This document shows, in pieces, positions 1 through 6,786 of a stretch of DNA of 11,263 bases. The notes under the pieces are model-generated. The model was given only the letters and a program-made list of their open reading frames with translations. It had not been told where the DNA came from and made no database searches. The stretch's first letter is position 1; the number at the start of each line of letters is the position of its first letter. A program made the position numbers and the translations under genes. Origin of the DNA: MFAQ01 sp964429015 (GTDB taxonomy: Bacteria > Patescibacteriota > Microgenomatia > UBA1400 > MFAQ01); the NCBI GenBank assembly GCA_964429015.1, contig CAYSAM010000023.1:1-11263 (forward strand), read 5' to 3'.

Positions 1-2
1 TT

Positions 3-266
3 TCGGACCTTAATTTACAAGAAGTAACCAAGCTTACAAAGGATGCGGTAAATAAAAATGTCCAAATTACTTTGGAGATTAAGTATTATCAAGCAAAAAT
101 AAACAAAATTAATATTAATAAAATCTCCTCGATTTCTAACGAGAATATTGATTTTGCCTCTAAACTATCTGGTTTTGATGATATAGCAAAAAATATCACT
201 TCGAACACTAGTTTTGAGTCTGGATTGTTGGAATCTAGTGCTTCTGGTGATATTTTTGGCCTTTAG
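3..266 (+). CDS. C-terminal fragment of an unrecognised protein, cut by the left edge
   Basis: The frame is open from the first complete codon at base 3 to a TAG stop at 264-266, giving 87 residues. No start need lie inside the window: a TTG at 72 exists, but the frame runs open upstream of it, so this is most simply the tail of a longer gene. The fragment is rich in Lys, Asn, Ile and Ser, contains a basic Asn/Lys/Ile stretch (around YYQAKINKININK) and ends in a Ser/Gly-rich acidic tail closing with GDIFGL. I see no transmembrane segment or catalytic motif and do not recognise the family. It converges on the KH gene with only 5 bp between the two stop codons. A 5-bp inverted repeat with a 4-nt loop (265-278) spans both stops, but it has no T-run and is weak as a terminator. 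Confidence 0.6.
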   Translation, partial: SDLNLQEVTKLTKDAVNKNVQITLEIKYYQAKINKININKISSISNENIDFASKLSGFDDIAKNITSNTSFESGLLESSASGDIFGL

Positions 267-271
267 ACTTT

Positions 272-556
272 TTAGTCTTGGGATTCTTCGCCTGTGTCAG
301 CAGTTTTGACGGTTCCGTCTTGTTCTAGGAGGTCTACCATAGCTCTGGTGCCTTTTTGAATTGCAGCGATACGAATTATTTGGCGAATGGACTTGATGAC
401 TTTGCCCTGTTTACCAATAACACGGCCGACATCTTCTGGATCAACCTGAATTAGATACTTGGTAAAAGTACCATCTTCTGCTGGGTTTTCGGTAATAACA
501 ACGCTTTCGGGGTGATTGACGATATTACTAACGATGTACTCAATTAGTTGTTTCAT
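272..556 (-). CDS. khpA: KhpA-type KH-domain RNA-binding protein
   Basis: This 94-residue protein consists of one KH domain with the GxxG RNA-binding loop at residues 48-51 (GKQG in GRVIGKQGKVIKSIR). It is preceded by the usual conserved N-terminus (MKQLIEYIVSNIVNHPESV) and followed by an acidic tail from about residue 78. Members of this family are usually somewhat shorter (about 75-80 residues); the extra length is the tail. KhpA proteins are cytoplasmic RNA chaperones that in several Gram-positive bacteria act with KhpB/EloR in cell-division and elongation control; that role is family knowledge and is not shown here. Its ATG overlaps the rpsP stop in an ATGA arrangement, so translation is probably coupled. 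The rpsP-khpA pairing is widespread in bacteria. The rimM, trmD and rplS genes that often follow are absent, because a convergent gene comes next. Confidence 0.9.
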   Translation of the reverse strand: MKQLIEYIVSNIVNHPESVVITENPAEDGTFTKYLIQVDPEDVGRVIGKQGKVIKSIRQIIRIAAIQKGTRAMVDLLEQDGTVKTADTGEESQD

Positions 557-783
557 TGGGCTTTAACTAAATTTTTAATGGTGTCTGTTGGTTGAGCGCC
601 TTTACTTAACCATGATTGATAAACATCTTTGTCGATAGTAATTTTGTTTTCGACATCGTGTGGGTTGTAACTACCAATAGTGTCGATGACTTTACCGGAG
701 AGTTTAGATTTGCCTTCGGCGACGACGATACGATAGTGACGTTGGTGGCGTTTGCCGTTGGGTTGAAGTTTGATTTTCAGCAT
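553..783 (-). CDS. rpsP: 30S ribosomal protein bS16
   Basis: The 76-residue product has the classic bS16 layout: MLKIKLQPNGKRHQRHYRIVV at the N-terminus, then GKVIDTIGSYNPH, a central DVYQSWLSKGAQPTDTI segment and a short tail. The length is normal for compact bS16 proteins. It binds 16S rRNA and is needed for 30S assembly. The ATG at 781-783 is fixed by the conserved N-terminus. It lies 12 bp downstream of the rnc stop and overlaps the KH gene by 4 bp at its own TGA stop. No Shine-Dalgarno sequence precedes the ATG. Instead an extended -10 motif sits immediately upstream, which would place transcription initiation at or next to the start codon. Confidence 0.97.
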   Translation of the reverse strand: MLKIKLQPNGKRHQRHYRIVVAEGKSKLSGKVIDTIGSYNPHDVENKITIDKDVYQSWLSKGAQPTDTIKNLVKAQ

Positions 784-789
784 GTGGCT

Positions 790-798
790 ATTATATCA
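790..798 (-). promoter_or_regulatory. Candidate extended -10 promoter for rpsP-khpA
   Basis: Read on the minus strand, these bases are TGATATAAT, an exact match to the extended -10 consensus TGnTATAAT. The TGA is also the stop codon of rnc. The hexamer ends 6 nt before the ATG of rpsP, so +1 would fall at about 783-784 and the transcript would be leaderless. The -35 region at normal spacing (TTATGG) is poor, as is common with extended -10 promoters. In AT-rich DNA a chance match is possible. Confidence 0.4.
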
Positions 799-1494
799 TT
801 TTGATGGATTTTCCATAAGTAAGAGTGCTGCCTCGGCGGCTTTTTGTTCAGCAATCTGCTTGTTCTTACCTTGACCATTTGCTATAGGCTTATTGTCCAC
901 AATAACAGAAACCTCAAAAATTTTATTATGGTCTGGACCAGCTTCACTTATGGTTTGGTAGACGGGTGAGGGTTTTCCTTGAGCTTGGACTTGTTCCTGA
1001 AGGAGGGATTTGGGGTCTTTAAGCTGCTTTTCGGAAACATTTTTGTCAGCAAAAGGTAGAACAAAACGATCAAAAAAAGCTTGAGAAGCCTCTGGTCCGC
1101 CGTCTAAATATAGGGCGCCGATTAAACTTTCAATAACGTCTTCGAGAATGGAAGGGTTTTTGCGCCCACCTGTAGCCTCTTCCCCCTTGCTCATTTGAAT
1201 AAAACGATCAAAACCATTGAGGTGGCAGATTTTGGATAAGGATTCGGTTCTCACAGTGGCAGATCTGGCTGCTGTTAGAAAACCTTCCATTTTGTCTGGG
1301 TATTTTAGGTAGAGAAAAACAGAGATCATTTTTTCGAGTATGGCGTCACCCAAAAACTCGAGTCTTTCATAACTTTCTATGGTGTTGGGATTGTTTAGAC
1401 AAGAGCGATGAGTTAGAGCTGTTTGAAGAAGTTTTTGGTCTCTAAAATGATATTGGAGAGCTTTTTCGATTTCGGAAAGGTTATTTGGTTTCAT
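796..1494 (-). CDS. rnc: Ribonuclease III
   Basis: RNase III cuts double-stranded RNA and releases the precursors of 16S and 23S rRNA. The 232-residue protein has the catalytic domain at about 8-150 and a dsRNA-binding domain at about 160-227 (KDPKSLLQEQVQAQGKPSPVY through QIAEQKAAEAALLLM). The signature ERLEFLGDA supplies E43, E46 and D50. The second metal-binding pair is D119 and E122 in LEDVIESLIGALYLDGG, matching D114/E117 of E. coli. E70 of MEGFLT corresponds to E. coli E65. All catalytic acids are present and the length is normal, so the enzyme should be active. The ATG at 1492-1494 lies within the end of nusB, with a 14-bp overlap in a different frame, which suggests coupled translation. 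Linkage with nusB puts two rRNA-synthesis and processing functions together. Confidence 0.97.
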   Translation of the reverse strand: MKPNNLSEIEKALQYHFRDQKLLQTALTHRSCLNNPNTIESYERLEFLGDAILEKMISVFLYLKYPDKMEGFLTAARSATVRTESLSKICHLNGFDRFIQMSKGEEATGGRKNPSILEDVIESLIGALYLDGGPEASQAFFDRFVLPFADKNVSEKQLKDPKSLLQEQVQAQGKPSPVYQTISEAGPDHNKIFEVSVIVDNKPIANGQGKNKQIAEQKAAEAALLLMENPSK

Positions 1495-1879
1495 CGGTAG
1501 TTGCTTCTGACTGGATGTCGTTTCTGTTGGTGTGGTTTAGAGCGGCAGCAAGGGCGCCGTTTACAAAGCTTGAACTAGTTTTACCCCCATAACGTTTGGC
1601 AATTTCTACAGCTTCGTCAATTATGACTTTAGTAGGTGTTTGAAGTTTGAATAGAAGCTCGTAAACTGCTTGACGTAACACTGCTAAGTCAACTTTGTTG
1701 ATTTGAGAAATAGGCCACTCTGGGGCACACTTTTGGATAATTTCGTCAATTTGGGTTATGTTGGTATTAATTTTGACAGCACGAGATGGAATTTCTTCTT
1801 GTTCTGTAAAACTACCAGCAAAAAGAGATTTAAAGACGGCGACTCTTTTGAGATGGCGTGGATCTAGGGCAGATTTCAC
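1481..1879 (-). CDS. nusB: Transcription antitermination factor NusB
   Basis: NusB binds boxA RNA together with NusE (uS10) and supports antitermination on rRNA operons. The 132-residue product is an all-helical NusB. It has the N-terminal DPRHLKRVAVFKSLFA helix, the central block INKVDLAVLRQAVYEL and the family block PTKVIIDEAVEIAKRYGG followed by SSFVNGALAAAL. The last 20 or so residues are a hydrophilic extension that overlaps the start of rnc. The start is GTG at 1877-1879; no upstream ATG is possible because an in-frame TAA lies four codons earlier. The gene begins 5 bp after the rpmF stop and has no evident Shine-Dalgarno sequence, so reinitiation or coupling is likely. Confidence 0.93.
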   Translation of the reverse strand: MKSALDPRHLKRVAVFKSLFAGSFTEQEEIPSRAVKINTNITQIDEIIQKCAPEWPISQINKVDLAVLRQAVYELLFKLQTPTKVIIDEAVEIAKRYGGKTSSSFVNGALAAALNHTNRNDIQSEATTDETK

Positions 1880-1884
1880 TTTAG

Positions 1885-2037
1885 TTATTTAGATTTACAA
1901 ACAGGACAGAGAAAATGTCCCCTTTTGAGATTGCCGCATTTTTTGCAGGTAATCAGTTTGGGTTCAATGAGATGAATCTGAGATCTTCTTTTGCCTTGTC
2001 TGGCTGTTGATATTTTTCGTTTTGGTGTAGCTGCCAT
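1885..2037 (-). CDS. rpmF: 50S ribosomal protein bL32, short form with zinc-ribbon cysteines
   Basis: This 50-codon gene runs from ATG at 2035-2037 to TAA at 1885-1887. The product starts MAATPKRKISTARQGKRRS, which is the bL32 N-terminus, followed by HLIEPKLITC. Four cysteines in two CxxC pairs (CKKC at residues 31-34 and CPVC at 44-47, with GNLKRGHFL between) form the zinc ribbon of the zinc-dependent bL32 type. The protein ends three residues after the last cysteine, so it lacks the short C-terminal tail (GxYxGR-type) of most bL32 proteins. It sits between recG (9-bp gap) and nusB (5-bp gap) in the same operon. Its small size makes it easy to miss in automated calls. Confidence 0.95.
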   Translation of the reverse strand: MAATPKRKISTARQGKRRSQIHLIEPKLITCKKCGNLKRGHFLCPVCKSK

Positions 2038-2046
2038 GGGGTTATT

Positions 2047-4026
2047 TTAACAGGTTTCAAGGTGCCTGACAATTGTTTCTGCCTCTTTTGGGCTTTGCGA
2101 TATTAGGGATTTGGCAAGTTTTTTGGCGGCAAGAAATGATTTTTTGGACCAAAAGTACTCTAATCTAGTTTGAAGGTTGCCGTGTTGTTTGTCCCCAAAT
2201 ATTTCCCCAGCTCCACGGAGAATTAAATCTTTTTTGGCTAAGACTAGCCCAGAGTTGTGTTTTTGGAGCAGACTGAGTCTTTCGGTTTCAACTTGATCAT
2301 CAGTGCTAGGAACAAGAAAACAAAAACTTTGTTTTTCGCCACGACCAACACGACCTCTAAGCTGATGAAGTTGAGCTAAACCGAAGCGCTCAGCAGAGTG
2401 AATGATCATGACATTGGCGGTGGGGACGTCGATACCGACTTCGATTAACGAAGTGGCAATAAGAATTGAACCTGGAGTTTTTTTGAACTGTTCTAAAACA
2501 CTTTTTTGGTCTTGGTTTTTTAACTTGCCGTGAACTACAAAAAGCGGGGTGCTGGGAAAATTTTTGGCGTATTTAATCTGAAGAGATTCAACAGAAGAAA
2601 CAGAGTTTTGGTGATCTGAAATGTTAGGAGAAACAACATAAACTTGTGAGCCAGCATTTAAGTGCTTGTTTAGCCAGGGAGTGCTTTTGGTAAAGTAGCT
2701 TTGAGAAACAACGTGGGTTTTGATCGGAAGCCGGTTTTGCGGCTTGTACTTGATGTTGCTAATTTTGATGTCCCCAAGTAAACCAAGGGCAACAGTGCGA
2801 GGAATGGGAGTAGCGGAGAGATTGATAATGTGAGGGACGGGTACACGTTGCTGAAGCGATTCTCGTTGTTTGACGCCAAATTTGTGCTGTTCATCTACAG
2901 CAATAAAACTGAGTGTAGGTGTAAGGTTTTGGGGTAAATGTTCTAATAGAGCGTGAGTGCCGATAAAAAGAGTGGGTTTGTTGGTTATTTCTGGTTTACT
3001 ATCAACAGAAACAAAAGATATTTGGTCTGGGAAGAGAGATAGTTTTTGAAAAGTTAGAAAATGTTGGTGAGCCAAAATTACAGTGGGAGCAAGCAGAGCG
3101 CAACTTTGATTGTTGGCTAAGCACTGGTTTGCCGCCATGAGGATGGTAGCGGTTTTGCCAGAACCAGTATCACCCTGAATAAGGCGGTGGGTGTATTCTG
3201 ATGTTGATAAGTCTTTGTAAAGCGACTTTATGGTTTTATCTTGATCTGGAGTTAATTTGAAAGGTAGTTTCTCTAGTCCTTGATCAGTTATTTTTTGATT
3301 AATTTTTATTTTTGGAGAAGCACCTAAGTTTCTGAGGTTTATTTGGTTGTTGATATTGATTTGAAGGTGTTGGTTGAAGGAGAGACGCTTATCAGCGATC
3401 TTTTTTTCCAATTTGTTTTGGGGGAAGTGGATTTTGGTGTAAGCAGTTTGAATATCTGGAAGATTTTGGTGGTTTAGAATTTTTTCATTAAGAGGTTCTT
3501 GAAGTTTAATGTTGGCTAGCAAATCGTAGACTTTTTGTCTTAGCCACTTGGACGTAATACCTTTGGTTTGGGGAAAGATGGGTACAAGTCCCTTAGTGTT
3601 GAGTGAAAGAGAATTACCTTCTTCGACGGTCGGGCTTACTAGAACAAGCTTGTTGTTAAATTTACTAACTTTGCCTGCGATTGTATATTCCGTATTTTCT
3701 TGAAGGATTTTTTTGATATATGGATTGTGAAACCAAAGAAGAGTAATTTTGCCAGTGTCATCAGATACTGAAGTTTCGGTAATTTGTTTGCCAGTTTTGG
3801 TAAAAAAACTTTTGATGGTGTGAGTAGTGCCAAGAAAGCAGGCTGTACTCCCCTCTTGCAGCTCTGTGATTTTTAGTTTTTGGGAAAAATCTAAATAACG
3901 AGTGGGAATTAGATGAAGTAAATCTCTGATGGTGAAAATTTTAAGCTTGGAAAGTTTTTCGGCAGAGGCCTCACCAATTCCTTTTAGATTGGTGATTTGA
4001 TCATCGAGATGATAAAGATAGGCCAT
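2047..4026 (-). CDS. recG: ATP-dependent DNA helicase RecG
   Basis: RecG regresses stalled replication forks and processes branched recombination intermediates. The 659-residue protein is close to the usual length of about 680-700. The N-terminus carries the helix-hairpin-helix-like start of the wedge domain (LKGIGEASAEKLSKLKIFTIRDLLHLIPTRY, residues 14-44) followed by the OB-fold wedge (about 50-150). The helicase core shows Walker A GDTGSGKT (285-292), DEQH (378-381), SAT (404-406), the block SLIEVGIDVP (526-535) and motif VI QLRGRVGRG (555-563). The C-terminal GAGEIFGDKQHG (605-616) matches the RecG region that couples ATP hydrolysis to translocation. DEQHKFGV has Lys where E. coli has Arg, a conservative change. 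The ATG at 4024-4026 follows the stop of the small upstream ORF by 3 nt. Confidence 0.97.
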   Translation of the reverse strand: MAYLYHLDDQITNLKGIGEASAEKLSKLKIFTIRDLLHLIPTRYLDFSQKLKITELQEGSTACFLGTTHTIKSFFTKTGKQITETSVSDDTGKITLLWFHNPYIKKILQENTEYTIAGKVSKFNNKLVLVSPTVEEGNSLSLNTKGLVPIFPQTKGITSKWLRQKVYDLLANIKLQEPLNEKILNHQNLPDIQTAYTKIHFPQNKLEKKIADKRLSFNQHLQININNQINLRNLGASPKIKINQKITDQGLEKLPFKLTPDQDKTIKSLYKDLSTSEYTHRLIQGDTGSGKTATILMAANQCLANNQSCALLAPTVILAHQHFLTFQKLSLFPDQISFVSVDSKPEITNKPTLFIGTHALLEHLPQNLTPTLSFIAVDEQHKFGVKQRESLQQRVPVPHIINLSATPIPRTVALGLLGDIKISNIKYKPQNRLPIKTHVVSQSYFTKSTPWLNKHLNAGSQVYVVSPNISDHQNSVSSVESLQIKYAKNFPSTPLFVVHGKLKNQDQKSVLEQFKKTPGSILIATSLIEVGIDVPTANVMIIHSAERFGLAQLHQLRGRVGRGEKQSFCFLVPSTDDQVETERLSLLQKHNSGLVLAKKDLILRGAGEIFGDKQHGNLQTRLEYFWSKKSFLAAKKLAKSLISQSPKEAETIVRHLETC

Positions 4027-4029
4027 TTT

Positions 4030-4122
4030 TTAGACAAACAAGGAAACAAAAGTTGTCAATATTAGAACTAAGGATCCTAAAATTATCATGAAAGTATAGA
4101 TTTTTTTGGTTTTTTTGGTCAT
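4030..4122 (-). CDS. Possible 30-residue single-pass membrane peptide upstream of recG
   Basis: The minus strand holds an ATG (4120-4122) followed by 29 sense codons and TAA (4030-4032). The peptide begins with a basic segment (MTKKTKKIYTF) and continues as one uninterrupted hydrophobic stretch (MIILGSLVLILTTFVSLFV), the shape of a signal-anchor or single transmembrane helix with the N-terminus inside. It ends 3 nt before the recG ATG, so it could be a translated leader or a coupled first cistron of the operon. There is no clear Shine-Dalgarno sequence. A TATAAT hexamer lies 23-29 nt upstream of its start. T-rich DNA readily produces hydrophobic codons by chance, and the region also underlies the promoter and start of the divergent PBP gene, so coding status is unproven. 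I do not recognise a family. Confidence 0.4.
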   Translation of the reverse strand: MTKKTKKIYTFMIILGSLVLILTTFVSLFV

Positions 4123-4145
4123 AAGTTGTGCTTTGGGTTTGATTT

Positions 4146-4151
4146 ATTATA
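4146..4151 (-). promoter_or_regulatory. Candidate -10 box for the recG-to-khpA operon
   Basis: The minus strand reads TATAAT here, an exact -10 consensus, with +1 expected near 4139. That would give a 5' leader of about 17 nt before the small ORF. No good -35 hexamer is seen at 16-18 nt. The same AT-rich stretch on the plus strand contains TATAAA (4148-4153) preceded 16 nt earlier by TTGTGC (4126-4131), a possible opposed promoter for the PBP gene. The two transcription units may therefore share one overlapping divergent control region. Confidence 0.35.
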
Positions 4152-4153
4152 AA

Positions 4154-6709
4154 ATGAACAAGAAGACTATGTATAGACGAAATAATTTTAAGATCTTGAA
4201 TTTTTTTTCTGGTTTTAACCTTGGGAAATGGTTGTTTTTTTCTAGTGTAACTGTTTGTTTGTTAATTATTGCCTTATTTGCCTGGTACTCACGTGGATTA
4301 CCTGACCCCAGTAAAGTACAGAGAAAGTCAGGATTTTCAACAGAGATACTGGATAGAACGGGAAAAGTAATTCTGTACGATATGTATACGGATCAAGACA
4401 GAAAATTTACACCAATTAATGATGTTTCTGATTGGTTGAAGAAAGCGACTATTTCAGTAGAAGATAAAGAGTTTTATAGACATAATGGATTTGACCCCAT
4501 GGCAGCACTTCGTATTGCCAAAAATGTAGTTTTGAACCAAAGGCTTATTGGTGGTTCAACTTTAACCCAGCAGTTAGTAAAAATGTTGCTACTGACTAAC
4601 GAAAGAAAGGTGTCACGTAAAGTGCGCGAGTTTATGTTGGCTCTTCGAATTGAAAAATCTTTTACTAAGGATGAGATATTGCAGATGTATCTCAATGAAG
4701 CACCTTATGGAGGAACGGCAGTGGGAGTAGCTTCGGCTGCTCAAATATACTTTGGAAAGTCACCTAGCGAGTTGACACTAACAGAGTCAGTACTTCTTGC
4801 TGGTTTGCCTCAGTCCCCTTCTCGCTACTCACCTTATTCAAGTAACAATAAAGCCTACTTGCCCAGAGCTAAAGAAGTGTCGCGTCGAATGAGAGAGGAC
4901 AACATCATAACCAAAGAAATGGAAGCCCAAGTGAATTCTGAATTGGAAAATATCCAGTTTAAAGGAATAGCTAGCAATAAAATAAAAGCACCTCATTTTG
5001 TGATGTATATTAAACAGCAATTAGAGGAGATGTATGGGGCTAGTGTCTTGGAAACAGGTGGTTTAAAAGTAACAACTAGTTTGGACTGGGATTTGCAACA
5101 AAAAGCGGAAACGGCTGTAAAAGAGGAAATAGATAAGGTAAGTAAGCAGTTGAACATAAGCAATGGTGCTTCGGTAATTTTGGATACCAACTCTGGTGAA
5201 ATTTTAAGTATGGTAGGATCTAAAGATTTTTTTGACAAAAGTATTGATGGTGAGGTAAATGTAACCACAAGATTGAGACAACCAGGCTCTTCGATAAAAC
5301 CATTGGTTTTTGCAACGGCGTTTATGAAGAACCACTCCCCCGCTTCGGTACTTGCTGATGTAGTAACTGAATTCCCTGGTAAGGATGATAAAACACCGTA
5401 TCAGCCCAAAAACTATGATGGTAAAGAGCATGGACTGTTACACTTGCGGGACGCTTTGGGAAGTTCCATAAATATTCCGGCGGTTAAACTGACTGCTTTA
5501 GTGGGAGTGGATACTGTTTTGAATCAAGGTTTTAGAATGGGAATTACTTCTCTGGAGCCTACTAAAGAAACTGTTTCTCGAGTTGGTTTGTCTATGGCTT
5601 TGGGAGGCGCTGAGGTAAAACTTTTGGAAATAACTAGTGCCTATGGATCTTTTGCAAACGGTGGGACAAAGGTGTTACCTATTTCGATCTTAAAAATTGA
5701 AGATGGCACGGGCAGAAAAATTTTTGAAAAAAAACAAATAAAACAAGAAAAAGTTTTGGACGAAAAAGTTGCTTTTTTGATGAATTCGGTTCTATCTGAC
5801 AATAATGCTCGCTTATTAACTTTTGGTCCAAATTCTTATCTTAATTTTGGAAACAAGGCGGTGGCAGTTAAGACGGGTACAACAAATGATTTGCGCGATA
5901 ACTGGACAATTGGATGGACGCCTAGCTACATAGTTGGTGTTTGGGTGGGAAATAATAATAATGACAAAATGAAGAATGTTGCTTCTGGTGTTTCTGGGGC
6001 GGCACCAATATGGCGTAGGCAAATTTTGGAAGTGCAAAAATTAAAATCAGAAACGGTTTTTAAACAGCCTTCTGGAGTGACCCAGATAGAAGTAGATAAA
6101 GTGTCTGGTTATCCGGCCCATGATGGCTTTGCAAGCTACAAAGAATGGTTTGTGGATGGGACCTTACCAAGTGGTCCAGATCCTATACATACAAAAATTA
6201 AACTATGTAAAAATGATCCCAGTAAACTTGCTGACGCAGTATCAATTTCGCAAGGTAATTTTGATGAGAGAGAAGGGGTTATTATAAGAGAAAGAGATAT
6301 ACTGACCAATAAAGACTCTTGGCAGAAAGCTATAAATGAATGGGTTGGAAAGCAAACGGATCAAATTTACAAAATTCCAACTGAAACATGTGGAGCCTCA
6401 GCAGAAATTGATATTCAGATTATATCTCCAACTAACAAATCTAGAATAGATGGTGATACGTTGTCGGTTAAGTATACTGTGGTTTCGAGTAAGGATTTGG
6501 TAGAAACTAGGCTCTATATAGATGGCACATTGGAGCAAACTTTCGGATCAGAGTCGTCGGTGAGTAAACAAATAAAAGTGACCACAGGTAAGCATAGTTT
6601 GAAGATTGTGGCAAAAAATAGCGAAGGTAAAGAAGAGTCAAAGCAGATTGATTTTGGTGTAAATGTGGACTGGACTGATTCGGTTGCTACGAGTTCGGGT
6701 GGGATATAG
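4154..6709 (+). CDS. Class A penicillin-binding protein (PBP1A-type glycosyltransferase/transpeptidase)
   Basis: This bifunctional enzyme polymerises lipid II glycan strands and cross-links peptidoglycan on the outer face of the membrane. Numbering is from the ATG at 4154 (851 residues). A cytoplasmic basic N-terminus is followed by one membrane anchor (about 26-45). The GT51 domain (about 75-235) shows EDKEFYRHNG with catalytic E103, GGSTLTQQ (133-140) and EILQMYLNEAPYG. The transpeptidase domain (about 330-620) shows SSIK with nucleophile S379, SIN (438-440) and KTG (573-575). Residues from about 750 to 840 form a beta-rich, Ig-like C-terminal domain. The only extracytoplasmic cysteines, C685 and C746, flank the linker before that domain and could form a disulfide. 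The frame extends upstream to a TTG at 4106; I prefer the ATG at 4154 because it gives a typical basic N-terminus before the anchor, and ATG 4169 is also possible. The gene diverges from recG and converges on pheT. Confidence 0.95.
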   Translation: MNKKTMYRRNNFKILNFFSGFNLGKWLFFSSVTVCLLIIALFAWYSRGLPDPSKVQRKSGFSTEILDRTGKVILYDMYTDQDRKFTPINDVSDWLKKATISVEDKEFYRHNGFDPMAALRIAKNVVLNQRLIGGSTLTQQLVKMLLLTNERKVSRKVREFMLALRIEKSFTKDEILQMYLNEAPYGGTAVGVASAAQIYFGKSPSELTLTESVLLAGLPQSPSRYSPYSSNNKAYLPRAKEVSRRMREDNIITKEMEAQVNSELENIQFKGIASNKIKAPHFVMYIKQQLEEMYGASVLETGGLKVTTSLDWDLQQKAETAVKEEIDKVSKQLNISNGASVILDTNSGEILSMVGSKDFFDKSIDGEVNVTTRLRQPGSSIKPLVFATAFMKNHSPASVLADVVTEFPGKDDKTPYQPKNYDGKEHGLLHLRDALGSSINIPAVKLTALVGVDTVLNQGFRMGITSLEPTKETVSRVGLSMALGGAEVKLLEITSAYGSFANGGTKVLPISILKIEDGTGRKIFEKKQIKQEKVLDEKVAFLMNSVLSDNNARLLTFGPNSYLNFGNKAVAVKTGTTNDLRDNWTIGWTPSYIVGVWVGNNNNDKMKNVASGVSGAAPIWRRQILEVQKLKSETVFKQPSGVTQIEVDKVSGYPAHDGFASYKEWFVDGTLPSGPDPIHTKIKLCKNDPSKLADAVSISQGNFDEREGVIIRERDILTNKDSWQKAINEWVGKQTDQIYKIPTETCGASAEIDIQIISPTNKSRIDGDTLSVKYTVVSSKDLVETRLYIDGTLEQTFGSESSVSKQIKVTTGKHSLKIVAKNSEGKEESKQIDFGVNVDWTDSVATSSGGI

Positions 6710-6786
6710 ATTGTAGATGATAGATTACAGATAACAGATCACAGATTACAGTTTACGGATTACAGATCACGGATTACAGATTATGG
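6710..6786 (+). repeat. Degenerate 7-bp tandem repeat (unit ATTACAG) filling the PBP-pheT gap
   Basis: From the base after the PBP stop to just past the pheT stop, the DNA reads as eleven consecutive 7-bp units. Bases 6724-6786 hold nine clear copies. Four are exact ATTACAG (6724, 6745, 6759 and 6773), and the others differ at one to three positions (for example ATCACAG, ATAACAG, TTTACGG). Two more degenerate units (5 of 7 matches each) precede them at 6710 and 6717. The array covers the whole noncoding gap, and its last unit contains the TAA stop of pheT. It is not palindromic and has no T-run, so it does not look like an intrinsic terminator; no other terminator is visible between these convergent genes. 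Confidence 0.85.

Noticed and set aside
265..278. Bidirectional terminator between the left partial gene and the KH gene
   Set aside because: The inverted repeat has only 5 bp (AGACT/AGTCT), lies within the stop codons and has no T-run beyond its loop, so I do not call it a terminator.
2670..2894. Additional minus-strand frames inside recG (also 3639-3833)
   Set aside because: They are alternate-frame shadows of recG, which is continuous and carries all its helicase motifs.
4106..4153. TTG-started extension of the PBP (16 additional, mostly hydrophobic residues)
   Set aside because: It would place a second hydrophobic segment before the basic N-terminus and true anchor, uses a TTG start with no ribosome-binding site, and overlaps the divergent promoter region. 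T-rich noncoding DNA explains the hydrophobic codons.
6710..6786. CRISPR array or attachment site in the heptad-repeat gap
   Set aside because: The repeat unit is 7 bp, contiguous and without spacers. There is no tRNA at the site and no integrase or cas gene nearby.
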